A DNA stretch of 27,450 nt, taken from the IMG/VR virus record IMGVR_UViG_3300047564_002210, positions 1-27,450 of that record, one strand, 5' to 3'. Shown one piece after another: positions 13,700-22,129 of the stretch. The notes under the pieces are model-generated. The model was not told where the DNA came from, did not search any database, and saw only the letters and a program-made list of their open reading frames with translations. The DNA is from a virus. The first letter of the stretch is position 1, and the number at the start of each line of letters is the position of its first letter. Both the position numbers and the translations under genes were made by a program.

Positions 13700-14198
13700 A
13701 GATGATTTTGATTTCTTCATGCAAAGCTATTCATTAGAGCACACCAAGCGCTATAGCATGAAGCCTGTTGTCCACCCTGAAAGTGTGGCAACACATAGTT
13801 TCTTTGTAGCATTAGGCGTATTAATGATGTCAAAAGACTATGAGTTTGATGTTAATACTGCACTAAAAATAGCCATATGTCATGATCTGCCAGAGATGGA
13901 AATCTCAGATGTAAACCATCTGGTCAAGAAGAACTTTCCATTAGTTGCAGCGGCATTAAAAGAAGCAGAAGCAAAGATTGTAGACAGCTTTCCTGAGCAA
14001 GTTAAAGACTACTGTCAAATGTACAATGATGATACGCCTGAAGCATTGGTGGTTCATTATGCTGATGCACTTCAATGCCTACAGTACTCAGACAATGAAA
14101 TTAAGATGGGTAATCAAGGCTACATGGTAGATGTACACACCAATAGTGCAAAGCGCATGGCTGTGCTTGCACATAAGTTGGAGGCATATAAAATATGA
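13692..14198 (+). CDS. HD-domain 5'-deoxynucleotidase, YfbR-like
   Basis: 168-residue HD hydrolase that would remove the 5' phosphate from dNMPs. The YfbR residue pattern is nearly complete: R20, H28 and E30 in HPESVATHS, H35, H64-D65 in ICHDLPE, E68, D73, and a later Asp in HYADAL (D125), spaced as in E. coli YfbR. The frame opens at 13665, but ATG 13692 with GGAG upstream and an 8-base overlap with the preceding gene is preferred. It opposes the dCMP deaminase and ThyX route if it acts on dCMP or dUMP. It may instead recycle host nucleotides or remove unwanted dNMPs. Confidence 0.85.
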   Translation: MNKDDFDFFMQSYSLEHTKRYSMKPVVHPESVATHSFFVALGVLMMSKDYEFDVNTALKIAICHDLPEMEISDVNHLVKKNFPLVAAALKEAEAKIVDSFPEQVKDYCQMYNDDTPEALVVHYADALQCLQYSDNEIKMGNQGYMVDVHTNSAKRMAVLAHKLEAYKI

Positions 14199-14491
14199 AG
14201 ACTACAGACAAAGTACTGAAACAACGTGGCTCAGTCTATGGTGACTTTCATGACGGTGTAAAGCTAGAAGCTGATATTCTTGACTTAATTACAGCTCAAT
14301 ATGCCAAACACCATAAAAAGCCTATGAGCTCTGTACATGCCATGTATTTCAGTAAGATTGTTATGAAACTGTCAAGGTTGGCTATTACACCAACACATAC
14401 AGATAGCTGGACCGATATTGCAGGATATGCAAGACTTGTAGAACTTCACTTAAATAAAGGAAATGAAAATGCCAAAACTACACAAGAGTAA
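14195..14491 (+). CDS. DUF6378-like conserved phage protein
   Basis: 98-residue protein with the motif chain RGSVYGDFHDGV (12-23), then MKLSRLA and DSWTDIAGYARLVELHL near the C-terminus. This is a familiar pattern in phage proteins that I assign to DUF6378. The function is not established. Start by ATGA overlap with the nucleotidase gene, with GGAGG further upstream. Its end overlaps the ThyX gene by 23 bases. Its position between nucleotide enzymes suggests a role in nucleotide metabolism or as a small binding partner. Confidence 0.75.
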   Translation: MKTTDKVLKQRGSVYGDFHDGVKLEADILDLITAQYAKHHKKPMSSVHAMYFSKIVMKLSRLAITPTHTDSWTDIAGYARLVELHLNKGNENAKTTQE

Positions 14492-15398
14492 CATGCCACA
14501 TCTACAAAAGATGCACACACAACTTAAGTTCGGTAAAAAGACTCAGCCAATCGAGTTTGTAAACCAATTAGAAGCAATCGATGTACAGATTGTCCATGCA
14601 CCTACAGTGGCTGAGTTCAGGAAGACCATATCAGTCTTTTTAATGAACACATGGAACGACAAGATTCAATGGGATTTTCCTCATGAAGACATTGACCAGA
14701 CCATTGATGAACTATTCCGATATGAACTGCTACCCACTGCAATGGAGACGATTAACATTACGTGGTCGGTTAATGGTATGGATATGATTGATACGACACA
14801 TTTAATCAGACATCGTCTGTTTAGTTTTGCGGCTCAGGTCCACGGAGATAGGGACATGAGAGATGATAGAGTAATGGTTAAACCGGGGATCATGGCAAAT
14901 GCAGACTTTTTTGAACGTTATAAGCAAATCACCACAATGGCTCGTGATCTGTATACTGATATGCTCGATAGTGGTCTTGTTCACGGTCTTGATACCCGTA
15001 CTATTATGCCTCGCAATTTTGAACACTTTTACATGGTACGCTGTACGATTAAAGACCTTATCGGTTACTGCATTATGCGCGGTGATGAACAAATTCAGAC
15101 AACGGTAGATAACGTTATTGCCATGAAGCTATGGCTAGAAGTATTAAAGAAATATCCATTCCTTGCAGGGTTGGTTGATTTCCGTAAGCCTGATTCGTTC
15201 TATCAACGGCAGTCTGCCAAAGGTAAAACCAATATATTCCCACCTAATGCAAAGAATGACAACTTTGACTGGTGTGAAGAGCAGTTCTACCATCCGATTG
15301 GCCGTGAAGAATTCCCAGGTGGGGATGTCTACCTAAAAATCAGAGAAGACTTGCTTAACCAAATTGATGCAATTAAAAAGGAGCATATTCATGTCTAA
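14469..15398 (+). CDS. thyX: Divergent flavin-dependent thymidylate synthase (ThyX-like)
   Basis: 309-residue ThyX-like protein. THLIRHRLFSFAAQ holds the RHR of the ThyX motif (R114-H115-R116), and the following VKPGI and RTIMPRNFEHFYMVRC match the conserved downstream blocks, including the R-x-IMP-x(8)-R type substrate region. The canonical serine of RHRx7S is replaced by V124, and the usual SxR arginine may be R128. Canonical ThyX makes dTMP from dUMP with FAD, NADPH and methylene-folate. An ATG at 14463 is too close to AAAGGA, so ATG 14469 is preferred. dCMP deaminase supplies a likely substrate. The divergence leaves room for another flavin-dependent pyrimidine reaction. Confidence 0.75.
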   Translation: MPKLHKSNMPHLQKMHTQLKFGKKTQPIEFVNQLEAIDVQIVHAPTVAEFRKTISVFLMNTWNDKIQWDFPHEDIDQTIDELFRYELLPTAMETINITWSVNGMDMIDTTHLIRHRLFSFAAQVHGDRDMRDDRVMVKPGIMANADFFERYKQITTMARDLYTDMLDSGLVHGLDTRTIMPRNFEHFYMVRCTIKDLIGYCIMRGDEQIQTTVDNVIAMKLWLEVLKKYPFLAGLVDFRKPDSFYQRQSAKGKTNIFPPNAKNDNFDWCEEQFYHPIGREEFPGGDVYLKIREDLLNQIDAIKKEHIHV

Positions 15399-15642
15399 AC
15401 GATGGTCAGATATACAAGTTAAACTGCAAAAGTTAACGCCTAAAGAGAGGACTAAAGTCTTTAATGACTTTATTAACCAGCATCCTAAACTGGCTGATCA
15501 TACAGTTGAGTCACTACGACTTATAGTGGTTAAACTTGAAAGTCAAGCAGCTGTTAGTAAAGACTTAGGTCTACATAAGCAAATAGTAAATAGAGTTGCT
15601 GCCAATTTTAAGCACTTTTTTACTAAGAAGAAGGTAATCTAA
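15391..15642 (+). CDS. Basic hypothetical protein, 83 aa
   Basis: Unrecognised helical, strongly basic protein (start MSKRWSDIQVKLQKLTPKER, end NFKHFFTKKKVI). Helix-rich with a regular Leu/Val pattern, so it may bind nucleic acid. AAGGAG lies 6 bases before the ATG at 15391, and a longer frame from 15364 lacks a site. It overlaps the ThyX end by 8 bases and the next gene by one base (TAATG). Confidence 0.6.
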   Translation: MSKRWSDIQVKLQKLTPKERTKVFNDFINQHPKLADHTVESLRLIVVKLESQAAVSKDLGLHKQIVNRVAANFKHFFTKKKVI

Positions 15643-15842
15643 TGAATTCTGACCTAGAGGATAAGGTCAGGATGACCATGCTTCATCTTCTGATGAAAGG
15701 ATATACCATGGACCAACTTATAACAGCATTGCAGACTATTAAAGTTGAGATGGCAATGGCAATGCAGTATGCCGATGCCATTAATGAAGCACTGTATCAG
15801 CCCAAAAAAACCCCGTCCGAAGACGGGGAAAACCACACGTGA
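15642..15842 (+). CDS. Hypothetical protein, 66 aa, last gene of the rightward block
   Basis: Helical protein rich in Met (VRMTMLHLLMKGYTMDQLI, then VEMAMAMQYADAI). Its last 13 residues (PKKTPSEDGENHT) are encoded by the leftward terminator at 15804-15828, so this tail is probably a by-product of the terminator and not a selected domain. Start overlaps the preceding stop (TAATG). It ends 15 bases before the stop of the leftward structural gene, so the two blocks converge here. Function unknown. Confidence 0.6.
   Translation: MNSDLEDKVRMTMLHLLMKGYTMDQLITALQTIKVEMAMAMQYADAINEALYQPKKTPSEDGENHT
15804..15828 (-). terminator. Leftward intrinsic terminator of the structural block
   Basis: Read on the - strand: CCCCGTC, loop TTCG, GACGGGG, then seven T (complement of 15804-15810). 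The C(UUCG)G tetraloop on a 7-bp GC-rich stem is very stable. It lies 30-55 bases after the leftward 377-aa gene and ends that transcript. On the + strand it lacks a U-run, so it should stop rightward transcription only weakly. It sits inside the coding end of the 66-aa rightward gene. Confidence 0.88.
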
Positions 15843-15856
15843 ACAACAGGGGAGAA

Positions 15857-16990
15857 CTATTCTTTACCAGTATATGCCTTGTAGCCTTCATAAGCTAATG
15901 GTATGGCAGACAAGCCTGCGCCAATTACTCTTGTAGGCAATGTAGGGGCTAGCCCAATTAGACCGCCCATACCTCCTGCAAAGTTAACGGCTGCTTCGCC
16001 ATATCGTTTCTGTTTATAGGCATTTGCTGCATTAGCAAAATCAGCTGCAGTCATAGCACCACCTAGCACATTTAGTGCAGGTGATAATGCGTAACCGACT
16101 TTGCCCATCGTACCTGGGGCAGCTGCTTTAAGCTTTTGAGCTGTTGCTTCTGCTATGGCAGCTTTTTCTTGTGCATTAATTACTCTTTGTGCTTGCTGTG
16201 GAGAAACAGCAGATCTTGTTGTCATCTTTTCAAACTGGTTCTGAACTCTAGCTGCATTTGTCTTAGCTTTTTCATATGCATCTTGTGCTTCTTGCAGTTT
16301 AATTTGTGCTGCTTGCTGATCTGCGTTGTATACAGGAGCAGCTGCTAACCCACTAGGCACAATCAATCGGCTATTCTGTGCATATCCTGTCAATGGCATA
16401 CGTTGCTCAGGTGAAAGACCTTTTGCAGTACCGGCAATGCCTTTCCTTACTGCATTTGCTTCTGTAATCTCACCCATCTTTGCAGAGTGTGACAAAGCAC
16501 CTTCTGATAAAGCACCTGGGGTAGTACTAGTACCAGGTAAAGGTGCAGTAGGTACTGGCACAGGTTCTACAATAGCACCTACTTTTACAGCATTTGATCT
16601 AGCTTCTGCCAACTTAGCATTTGCTTGTGCCAACTCAGCTGTAGCTGCTTTCATCTCTAATTGCAGCTTATCAAGATTGCTCATGTGCGCAGTTTTAGCT
16701 TCTTCTACTGCTTTTGCAGTTAGATCCGCAGTTTCTTTTGCAACATCAGCTTTAATGTTTGCTTGTGGCAATCCTCGAACAACAGGGGCTTCTAAAGGTA
16801 GTGTCTTTTGTAGACCTATGCCACCAAGAGCACCTGCTCCTGCAGCAAGCATAGGATCAACAACTACTTCTTTACCTGTGTCAGGCGAATAAACTGTAAC
16901 ACTGCCCTTAGGTTCAGAGGCTGACTTAGGAGGTTCAACAATAGGCTGTTTCCAAAGCGGAATATCTTCTTTTTTGTTGTCATCAGCCAT
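15857..16990 (-). CDS. Ala-rich virion-associated protein, 377 aa
   Basis: Unrecognised late protein, likely a structural or internal virion component. After an acidic N-terminus comes GAGALGGIGLQ, a glycine-rich helix (about residues 51-61). Long Ala/Lys/Glu helices with coiled-coil character follow at about 82-140 and 225-290. The C-terminus has several small-residue helices (GYALSPALNVLGGAMTAA; NFAGGMGGLIGLAP) that could insert in or line a membrane. Such a design is seen in podovirus ejection proteins. GGGAG lies about 10 bases before the ATG. It is the last gene of the leftward late block, followed by the terminator. Confidence 0.55.
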   Translation of the reverse strand: MADDNKKEDIPLWKQPIVEPPKSASEPKGSVTVYSPDTGKEVVVDPMLAAGAGALGGIGLQKTLPLEAPVVRGLPQANIKADVAKETADLTAKAVEEAKTAHMSNLDKLQLEMKAATAELAQANAKLAEARSNAVKVGAIVEPVPVPTAPLPGTSTTPGALSEGALSHSAKMGEITEANAVRKGIAGTAKGLSPEQRMPLTGYAQNSRLIVPSGLAAAPVYNADQQAAQIKLQEAQDAYEKAKTNAARVQNQFEKMTTRSAVSPQQAQRVINAQEKAAIAEATAQKLKAAAPGTMGKVGYALSPALNVLGGAMTAADFANAANAYKQKRYGEAAVNFAGGMGGLIGLAPTLPTRVIGAGLSAIPLAYEGYKAYTGKE

Positions 16991-16992
16991 TT

Positions 16993-18768
16993 CTATCTAC
17001 TCCCATATGGTGCCAGTGTTTTTTCAAGTTCTCTACGATTCTTACTATAAGAGTCAAGAATATTAGTGTAGTCTTTAGATGAGAAGAATGCAGAAGGAGG
17101 CGCAGCTGCACCAACTTTTTTGTCATGTGCATCCATGGCATTAAATAGACCAAGTCGTTGCTCATTCAACAATGCTTGTTGTCTAATCCAATACTGTACA
17201 GATTTAGATGAATCACTGATAGTAGGCATTGGTGCTTGTAACAGTCTTGCATCATTGTCTGTTGGGTTAATACCTAACAAGCCTCTATTCTGTGACACGT
17301 TATTTAAGAACTCGCTACCTAGAATTTGATTTGCTCGTGTTAAGTTAGCAGCTTCAGTAGGTGTTAAGTTATATGCTTGTGCCATTTTCTCAATTGGCAA
17401 ACTGACACTTCCAAATCGGCCTGCAGTAACACCTTCTTGTGCGCCTACTTTTACAGCAGACCAAACACCTTCACCTGAATTCTTTAATATTTGGAAAATA
17501 CGAGGTGTTTCAATTGCGATCTTATTTAACTCTTCTAAGTTTGCATTCGAAGTTGTAATAGACGCAGGGTTAAACTTAGTGATATTTGCACGCATCTCTT
17601 GGAATGGCTTATCAGCTTCTTTAACACGACCAACACCAACTTCACCTTGGCCTTTAAGACCTAATCCTTCAGGGCTAGTTAAACTTGCCACTTGAGTTCC
17701 TTGTGGCTGTGCTGCAGTAGCAGGCTTAAATAGCATTGTTGGATCAATAGGTTGATTGTTCTTGTCACGTAAACCAAACTCCACATGAGCACCAGTAGAC
17801 TTACCGGTAGAACCGACTGTACCGATCTCTGAACCTTCTCTAATCACATCACCTGGTTTTACTTTTACTTGGTCTAAATGAGCATAGTATGAAGTTGATC
17901 CGTCTTTGTGCTGAATCTCAATGGTGTTACCAAACCCGCCCTTAGGCCCAACAAACTTAACTTCACCCGGTAGGACTGCTTGTACAGGTGAGCCATTAGG
18001 CGCAGCAAAGTCAATACCGTTATGCATAGCAGTCTTTGTTCTATCCACCGGATCAGTTCTTTGACCGAACGGACTAGATATAACTGCATCTTTGGCAGGA
18101 GGACTAAATCCAAGACCTTGTGGTACAGTCTGTGTAGGCTGTGTGGCCTGACCAGGAATACCTTGTGTAAACATCTTAGGAAGTAATGGAAGAGCACCAG
18201 GTGTTTCAAGAACAATCTTGACCGCATCCATTGTACCTCTGCCTATGTCAGCGCCTACTTTATTGCTCTCTACTAACATGCCATGCATATTCTTCAGCAT
18301 CTCAGCTCTAGAAGGCGATAATGTTGCAATAATCGGATATAGCTGTGGTATCTTAGCAATCTGTGTAGGCGTTAAATCACCTTTCATTAGCGCTTGCTGA
18401 GTATTTTGTGGCTCAATGCCTAGATTGTCAGCAATAATGTTCAGTGCTTTTGCATCATTCTGTAATGTGTATTTCTGGCCTGCTAACTGAGCTCTCATTA
18501 ATGCAATAGATGGCGCAGCTGCTTGCCGTGCTTCAATTTCTTTTCCCATAGCAGTGGATGCTCTACCTGCAGCTTCACCAAATGAGCCTGTACGGCCTGG
18601 GTCAAAGAATTGACCTGCTACATTAAACCAATTAATCTGGTTTCGTTTTTCAAGTGACTCTACAACTTTATCAAGAGCAGACATATACTCTCGTTGAGCA
18701 TTCTGATCACTTGTAATGCCAGGAGGTATAGCAGTAGGTAATGCGCCAGTAAGTGGATTAGTAGCCAT
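16993..18768 (-). CDS. Virion protein with M23 peptidase domain
   Basis: 591-residue late protein with an internal M23 (LytM-like) peptidase domain at about 226-347, flanked by long helical regions. Seen: MHNGIDF with H249 and D253, YAHLD with H297, and TGAHVEFGL with H328. The usual HxH is H328-V-E330, so the last zinc ligand is Glu. Such domains cut peptidoglycan peptides, and in a virion protein would open a local hole during DNA ejection. N-terminal QREYMSALDKVVESLEKRN and the C-terminal half (NLTPTEAANLTRAN) are helical. Start ATG has no clear ribosome site in the 14-base gap. It lies next to other internal virion candidates. Confidence 0.8.
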   Translation of the reverse strand: MATNPLTGALPTAIPPGITSDQNAQREYMSALDKVVESLEKRNQINWFNVAGQFFDPGRTGSFGEAAGRASTAMGKEIEARQAAAPSIALMRAQLAGQKYTLQNDAKALNIIADNLGIEPQNTQQALMKGDLTPTQIAKIPQLYPIIATLSPSRAEMLKNMHGMLVESNKVGADIGRGTMDAVKIVLETPGALPLLPKMFTQGIPGQATQPTQTVPQGLGFSPPAKDAVISSPFGQRTDPVDRTKTAMHNGIDFAAPNGSPVQAVLPGEVKFVGPKGGFGNTIEIQHKDGSTSYYAHLDQVKVKPGDVIREGSEIGTVGSTGKSTGAHVEFGLRDKNNQPIDPTMLFKPATAAQPQGTQVASLTSPEGLGLKGQGEVGVGRVKEADKPFQEMRANITKFNPASITTSNANLEELNKIAIETPRIFQILKNSGEGVWSAVKVGAQEGVTAGRFGSVSLPIEKMAQAYNLTPTEAANLTRANQILGSEFLNNVSQNRGLLGINPTDNDARLLQAPMPTISDSSKSVQYWIRQQALLNEQRLGLFNAMDAHDKKVGAAAPPSAFFSSKDYTNILDSYSKNRRELEKTLAPYGSR

Positions 18769-18782
18769 GTTTGTTTAGTCGC

Positions 18783-20060
18783 TTAAGGTTCGTATTGACT
18801 CATGTCATAACCTTCATACGGGTTATAACTGTTATAGTAGTCTTGATAGGCATCATATGCATCTTCTTGGTAAGTATTATTTGCAGCTTCTTGATTGTAC
18901 AAATCTTGCTCATTATAGCCTTCAGCATAACCCATATCACCAGTACTACCAGATGGTAAAAGGTTACCTGCTCTGTCAAAATTCTGAACTCTTCCGTCTT
19001 CGAACATGATAGTTTTAGTACCGTCAGATGCAACATTCATGGTACTACCATCAGCTAATGTTTGCTGATAAGCGATGGTTTTACCACTTTGACCACCAAC
19101 AAGTGCATTAAACCCTGCTTTAGCAGCGCCTGTAACTGTAGAAGAAAGACCTTCAATGCCTTTATTAATAGTAGGTACAAGGTTAGACACACCTGTAGCC
19201 AAGGACCCAAGACCTGCAATCTGTGATAATGGTGATGCATTGTAAGCGCCAGGAATAGGCCCTGTGTACGACGATGCTGTTGATGTAGGTATAGTCTGAC
19301 CTCTTAGTAAGCCAGCCTCTTCTTTTAGCATTTGCATTGGGAATAGCTGTTGATTCTGTGCTAATGTACGTTGCTGTTCGCCTACTGTAGCAAGTGCATT
19401 CACATCACCAAGGCCTAAAGCTTGAGTTTGTGTTGCTAAATTACCATACTGCTGACTTGCTGCAAGCTTATTGGCGTAGTCACGTTGTAATGCTTCTTGC
19501 TGCTGTTGTGTAATTGCTAAATTAGCGCCTGCTAAAACTTGACCTAATGCTCCAGCACCTCTACGCGATCCAAACTGTCCAGAACCAACAATACCTGCAG
19601 TTGCTTGAGGTGCTAAGTTCTGAGCAATATTGTATCGGCCTAAATCACCAACGGCTTGTGCAAGATTTGAACTGCCTACTTGACCAGCTAAGTTCATAGC
19701 ACTTGTTAATGCAGGCTGATAATTTCCAACATTTGACTGAACGTCTTTAAATGCTTGAGTTTGTAACTCTGTAGGGCCTATATATCTTGCATTCTCTGCA
19801 GCAGCTCCACCTTGCGTTGCTAGCCGATTTAGATAGTCTGTGTAAAATTCAGGCGTTGCAGTAGCCTGCATTTGTGTAGTAGTAATATTAGGAAGTGCAG
19901 TACCTTGAGTTAAACCACCACCTCCAGGTGCTGATCCAGCAGTAACGCCTAAATTAGGTATTGCTGCAAAATTAGATACAGAACCAGTTTTTACTTGTGA
20001 TAGCGGATTAGGCGCTGAAGTTGTTGTAGGCGCTGAAGTTGTTGTAGGTGCAACAGCCAT
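18783..20060 (-). CDS. Low-complexity virion protein with Tyr-rich tail, 425 aa
   Basis: Unrecognised late protein. It starts with a Thr/Ser/Ala/Pro repeat (TTTSAP twice), then has a central helical, Gln- and Ala-rich part (QQQQEALQRDYANKLAASQQ). GSRRGAGALGQVLAGA is a recurring phage virion-type stretch. The last about 50 residues are packed with Tyr, Asn and acidic residues (YDAYQDYYNSYNPYEGYD), which should be disordered. AAAGGGAAAG precedes the ATG, which overlaps the stop of the upstream gene by one base (TAATG). By position it is likely an internal or tail-associated virion protein. Confidence 0.6.
   Translation of the reverse strand: MAVAPTTTSAPTTTSAPNPLSQVKTGSVSNFAAIPNLGVTAGSAPGGGGLTQGTALPNITTTQMQATATPEFYTDYLNRLATQGGAAAENARYIGPTELQTQAFKDVQSNVGNYQPALTSAMNLAGQVGSSNLAQAVGDLGRYNIAQNLAPQATAGIVGSGQFGSRRGAGALGQVLAGANLAITQQQQEALQRDYANKLAASQQYGNLATQTQALGLGDVNALATVGEQQRTLAQNQQLFPMQMLKEEAGLLRGQTIPTSTASSYTGPIPGAYNASPLSQIAGLGSLATGVSNLVPTINKGIEGLSSTVTGAAKAGFNALVGGQSGKTIAYQQTLADGSTMNVASDGTKTIMFEDGRVQNFDRAGNLLPSGSTGDMGYAEGYNEQDLYNQEAANNTYQEDAYDAYQDYYNSYNPYEGYDMSQYEP
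20011..20046. repeat. Two tandem 18-bp units in the 425-aa gene
   Basis: The unit GGCGCTGAAGTTGTTGTA occurs twice head to tail (20011-20028, 20029-20046) and the next bases (GGTGC) begin a degenerate third. On the coding strand it encodes the TTTSAP hexapeptide repeat at the N-terminus. It could change copy number by slippage without breaking the frame. Confidence 0.85.
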
Positions 20061-22129
20061 TATGCTTTCCCTTTCTTAATATATTCCAAAGGTGACTTTG
20101 CCTTAGGCGGTATCTTATGCACAGGGGCAGAACGTTTATGCTTTCTAATTTCTTGTCTCATTTTATCGAGTACCTTTGCTCCAGCATCTGAAGAGCCATT
20201 ACCAAGAGCAGCCACAGTGTCAGCGTCAAACACATATTCACCGTCAGCAAGCATAGCAGGAATGTCGTCAGACTGACCATCACCTTTCCCTTTTACATAA
20301 TGCCCTGTTGCTCCAGTAATAAACTCGGGCTTATGACTGCCATAGTTTAAACCGTGTATCTCACCACCCTTTGCACGATTTACAAAGTATTGTGAAGAGA
20401 TAGGTCGATTATAATTCCCACTCGGGTCTCCGAATGGTACTCGAGCAGCATATTTATTTTGTGCAGGGCCTAAGTTTTCAGCTGCATGCTTAAACAGACG
20501 GTCATTCTCTGCAAATCTTGCATTCCTATTTGCTTTTTCTATTCTTTCAAGCAGTTCATCAATACTGCCACCTTTGTTCATCTGTACAGCCCCTCCTCGA
20601 GCATATGTCTGTACAGGTGCTTTACTAGTTAAAGATGCCAAGATTCGAGGATCGACGTTTTCTAACTGAGGATAGAGCTGCTTTAACTGAGACACCTGAG
20701 GAGTGTCAACAGATTGATCAGATAATGCCTGAGAGGTTAAAACACCGGAAGCTAATGGTGCAGGTAATCCAGCAGCATTTAACCCTGAGCTAGGAAATAG
20801 GCCCGTCACAGAACCTACGTTGGCATTAGGCGATGATCCGGTTGGTACACCTGCTGAACCGCCTGGCAAAGACACATCAGAAGTATTGGAAGTGGTCGAT
20901 GCCATGGAAGGCATGCCTGTCTGACTCAGCATTGAAGAACTGCTCTGCTCATTGCCAAAAATAGGCGCACCTGCAGGGCTCATTCTTGGAGTAAACCCAC
21001 TAGATTGTGGTGGTCTAGATGTGCCAGCTTGTGGTAATGCTCCGGGCTGCAAATAGCTAACTGAACTAGGTGCCCCAGCCAACATAGTTCTAGGCATTGG
21101 CCTAGGCATCATTCTTCTAGGATCATCAGGAGTTAATAAGTCTCTAGCTTCAGATCTAGCAGCACTGCCTAAAATATCGCCTGTAATTGTTCGTCTATCA
21201 GCATCACCAGTCACTTCGTTCTGTAATGCTGTACCTAATTGTCTACCTGCAACACCTGCAGTTCCTACAGCAGCACCAGTTAACCCACCGATACCAATGC
21301 TTTTATCATTTAAAGCAGCTCCGGTCATTCCACTAGTTGCGCCTGATAAAGCACCTTGACCGTACTGATTTAGACCTAGTTCTTTACCGACCATAGAAGT
21401 TCCACCACCAACAGCACCACCAATACCTCCTGTCAATGCGCCCATGCCTACATCACGATCATTAATGGATGCATTTAGTGCTCCACCAACAGTGCCACTA
21501 AGAGTACTTGAAACCATCGGATTGACGTTATACGCATTTAGTGTGCTGTTTAATCCACCTGTCACACCGCCTGTAACGCCTGCATTAATTGCTTGACTTG
21601 GGTCAATACTGCCTGTCGTGACAAGCTGTGCAGCAGAATTCATGGCTGCTGATTTAGCTGCATTCACTGCAGCTGCTTCTGCAACTGTGGCTAGAGTCGG
21701 CGCAGTACTTGCAGCAGTTGTACCGGCTACCATGCCTGCTGTAGTTGCACCTTCTGCTATTGCTGCCGCTTCTAAAGCTGCTGCTGCTTCTGCTGCTCCT
21801 GCTGCTGTGGCTGTTGTGCCAGATAAATAAGGGGCTGCATAAGGAGCAGCTACCATTAATGCAACTGTGCCAACAGTAACCCAGCCACCTGGAATTACAT
21901 CATTAACACCTTTATCAATTGCTACACCAACATCGCTAACGGCTTGACCGACACTTTCAACAGCTTTACCTACACCTTCAAATACGTCGCCCACTGCATT
22001 AACAATGCCGCCTACAATTCCGCCTCCGCCGCCGCCACCTTCCAGTGTCATGCCATATGAAAATGGACCTTTGCCTAGTTTAGGCTGAAAAGCATGGATA
22101 GGTAATTCTGTAAAGTTAGTATATTTCAT
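20060..22129 (-). CDS. Gly/Ala-rich virion protein, 689 aa
   Basis: Late protein, probably an internal virion or tail-associated component. Near the N-terminus is a seven-Gly run followed by GIVGGIVNAVGDVFEGVGKA, a glycine-zipper helix likely to meet a membrane. The next about 250 residues are Ala/Gly-rich repeats (GALTGGIGGAVGGG). A Pro/Ser-rich linker and a conserved-looking C-terminal part follow: ARGGAVQMNKGG, then PAMLADGEYVFDADTVAALG, a pattern often seen at the C-terminus of phage virion proteins. A GTG start at 22144 is possible, but the ATG at 22129, overlapping the upstream stop by ATGA, looks better. T7-like ejection proteins are an analogy only. Confidence 0.65.
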   Translation of the reverse strand: MKYTNFTELPIHAFQPKLGKGPFSYGMTLEGGGGGGGIVGGIVNAVGDVFEGVGKAVESVGQAVSDVGVAIDKGVNDVIPGGWVTVGTVALMVAAPYAAPYLSGTTATAAGAAEAAAALEAAAIAEGATTAGMVAGTTAASTAPTLATVAEAAAVNAAKSAAMNSAAQLVTTGSIDPSQAINAGVTGGVTGGLNSTLNAYNVNPMVSSTLSGTVGGALNASINDRDVGMGALTGGIGGAVGGGTSMVGKELGLNQYGQGALSGATSGMTGAALNDKSIGIGGLTGAAVGTAGVAGRQLGTALQNEVTGDADRRTITGDILGSAARSEARDLLTPDDPRRMMPRPMPRTMLAGAPSSVSYLQPGALPQAGTSRPPQSSGFTPRMSPAGAPIFGNEQSSSSMLSQTGMPSMASTTSNTSDVSLPGGSAGVPTGSSPNANVGSVTGLFPSSGLNAAGLPAPLASGVLTSQALSDQSVDTPQVSQLKQLYPQLENVDPRILASLTSKAPVQTYARGGAVQMNKGGSIDELLERIEKANRNARFAENDRLFKHAAENLGPAQNKYAARVPFGDPSGNYNRPISSQYFVNRAKGGEIHGLNYGSHKPEFITGATGHYVKGKGDGQSDDIPAMLADGEYVFDADTVAALGNGSSDAGAKVLDKMRQEIRKHKRSAPVHKIPPKAKSPLEYIKKGKA

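Noticed and set aside
16326-16892. Open frame of 188 aa on the + strand, with similar ones at 21618 and 23782
   Set aside because: Ala-, Thr- and Val-rich composition mirrors low-complexity late genes on the - strand; these are antisense shadows.
20060-22129. Anti-CRISPR, toxin or retron-like role for the Gly/Ala-rich protein
   Set aside because: No such motif is visible, and its place among tail genes and C-terminal pattern fit a virion protein.
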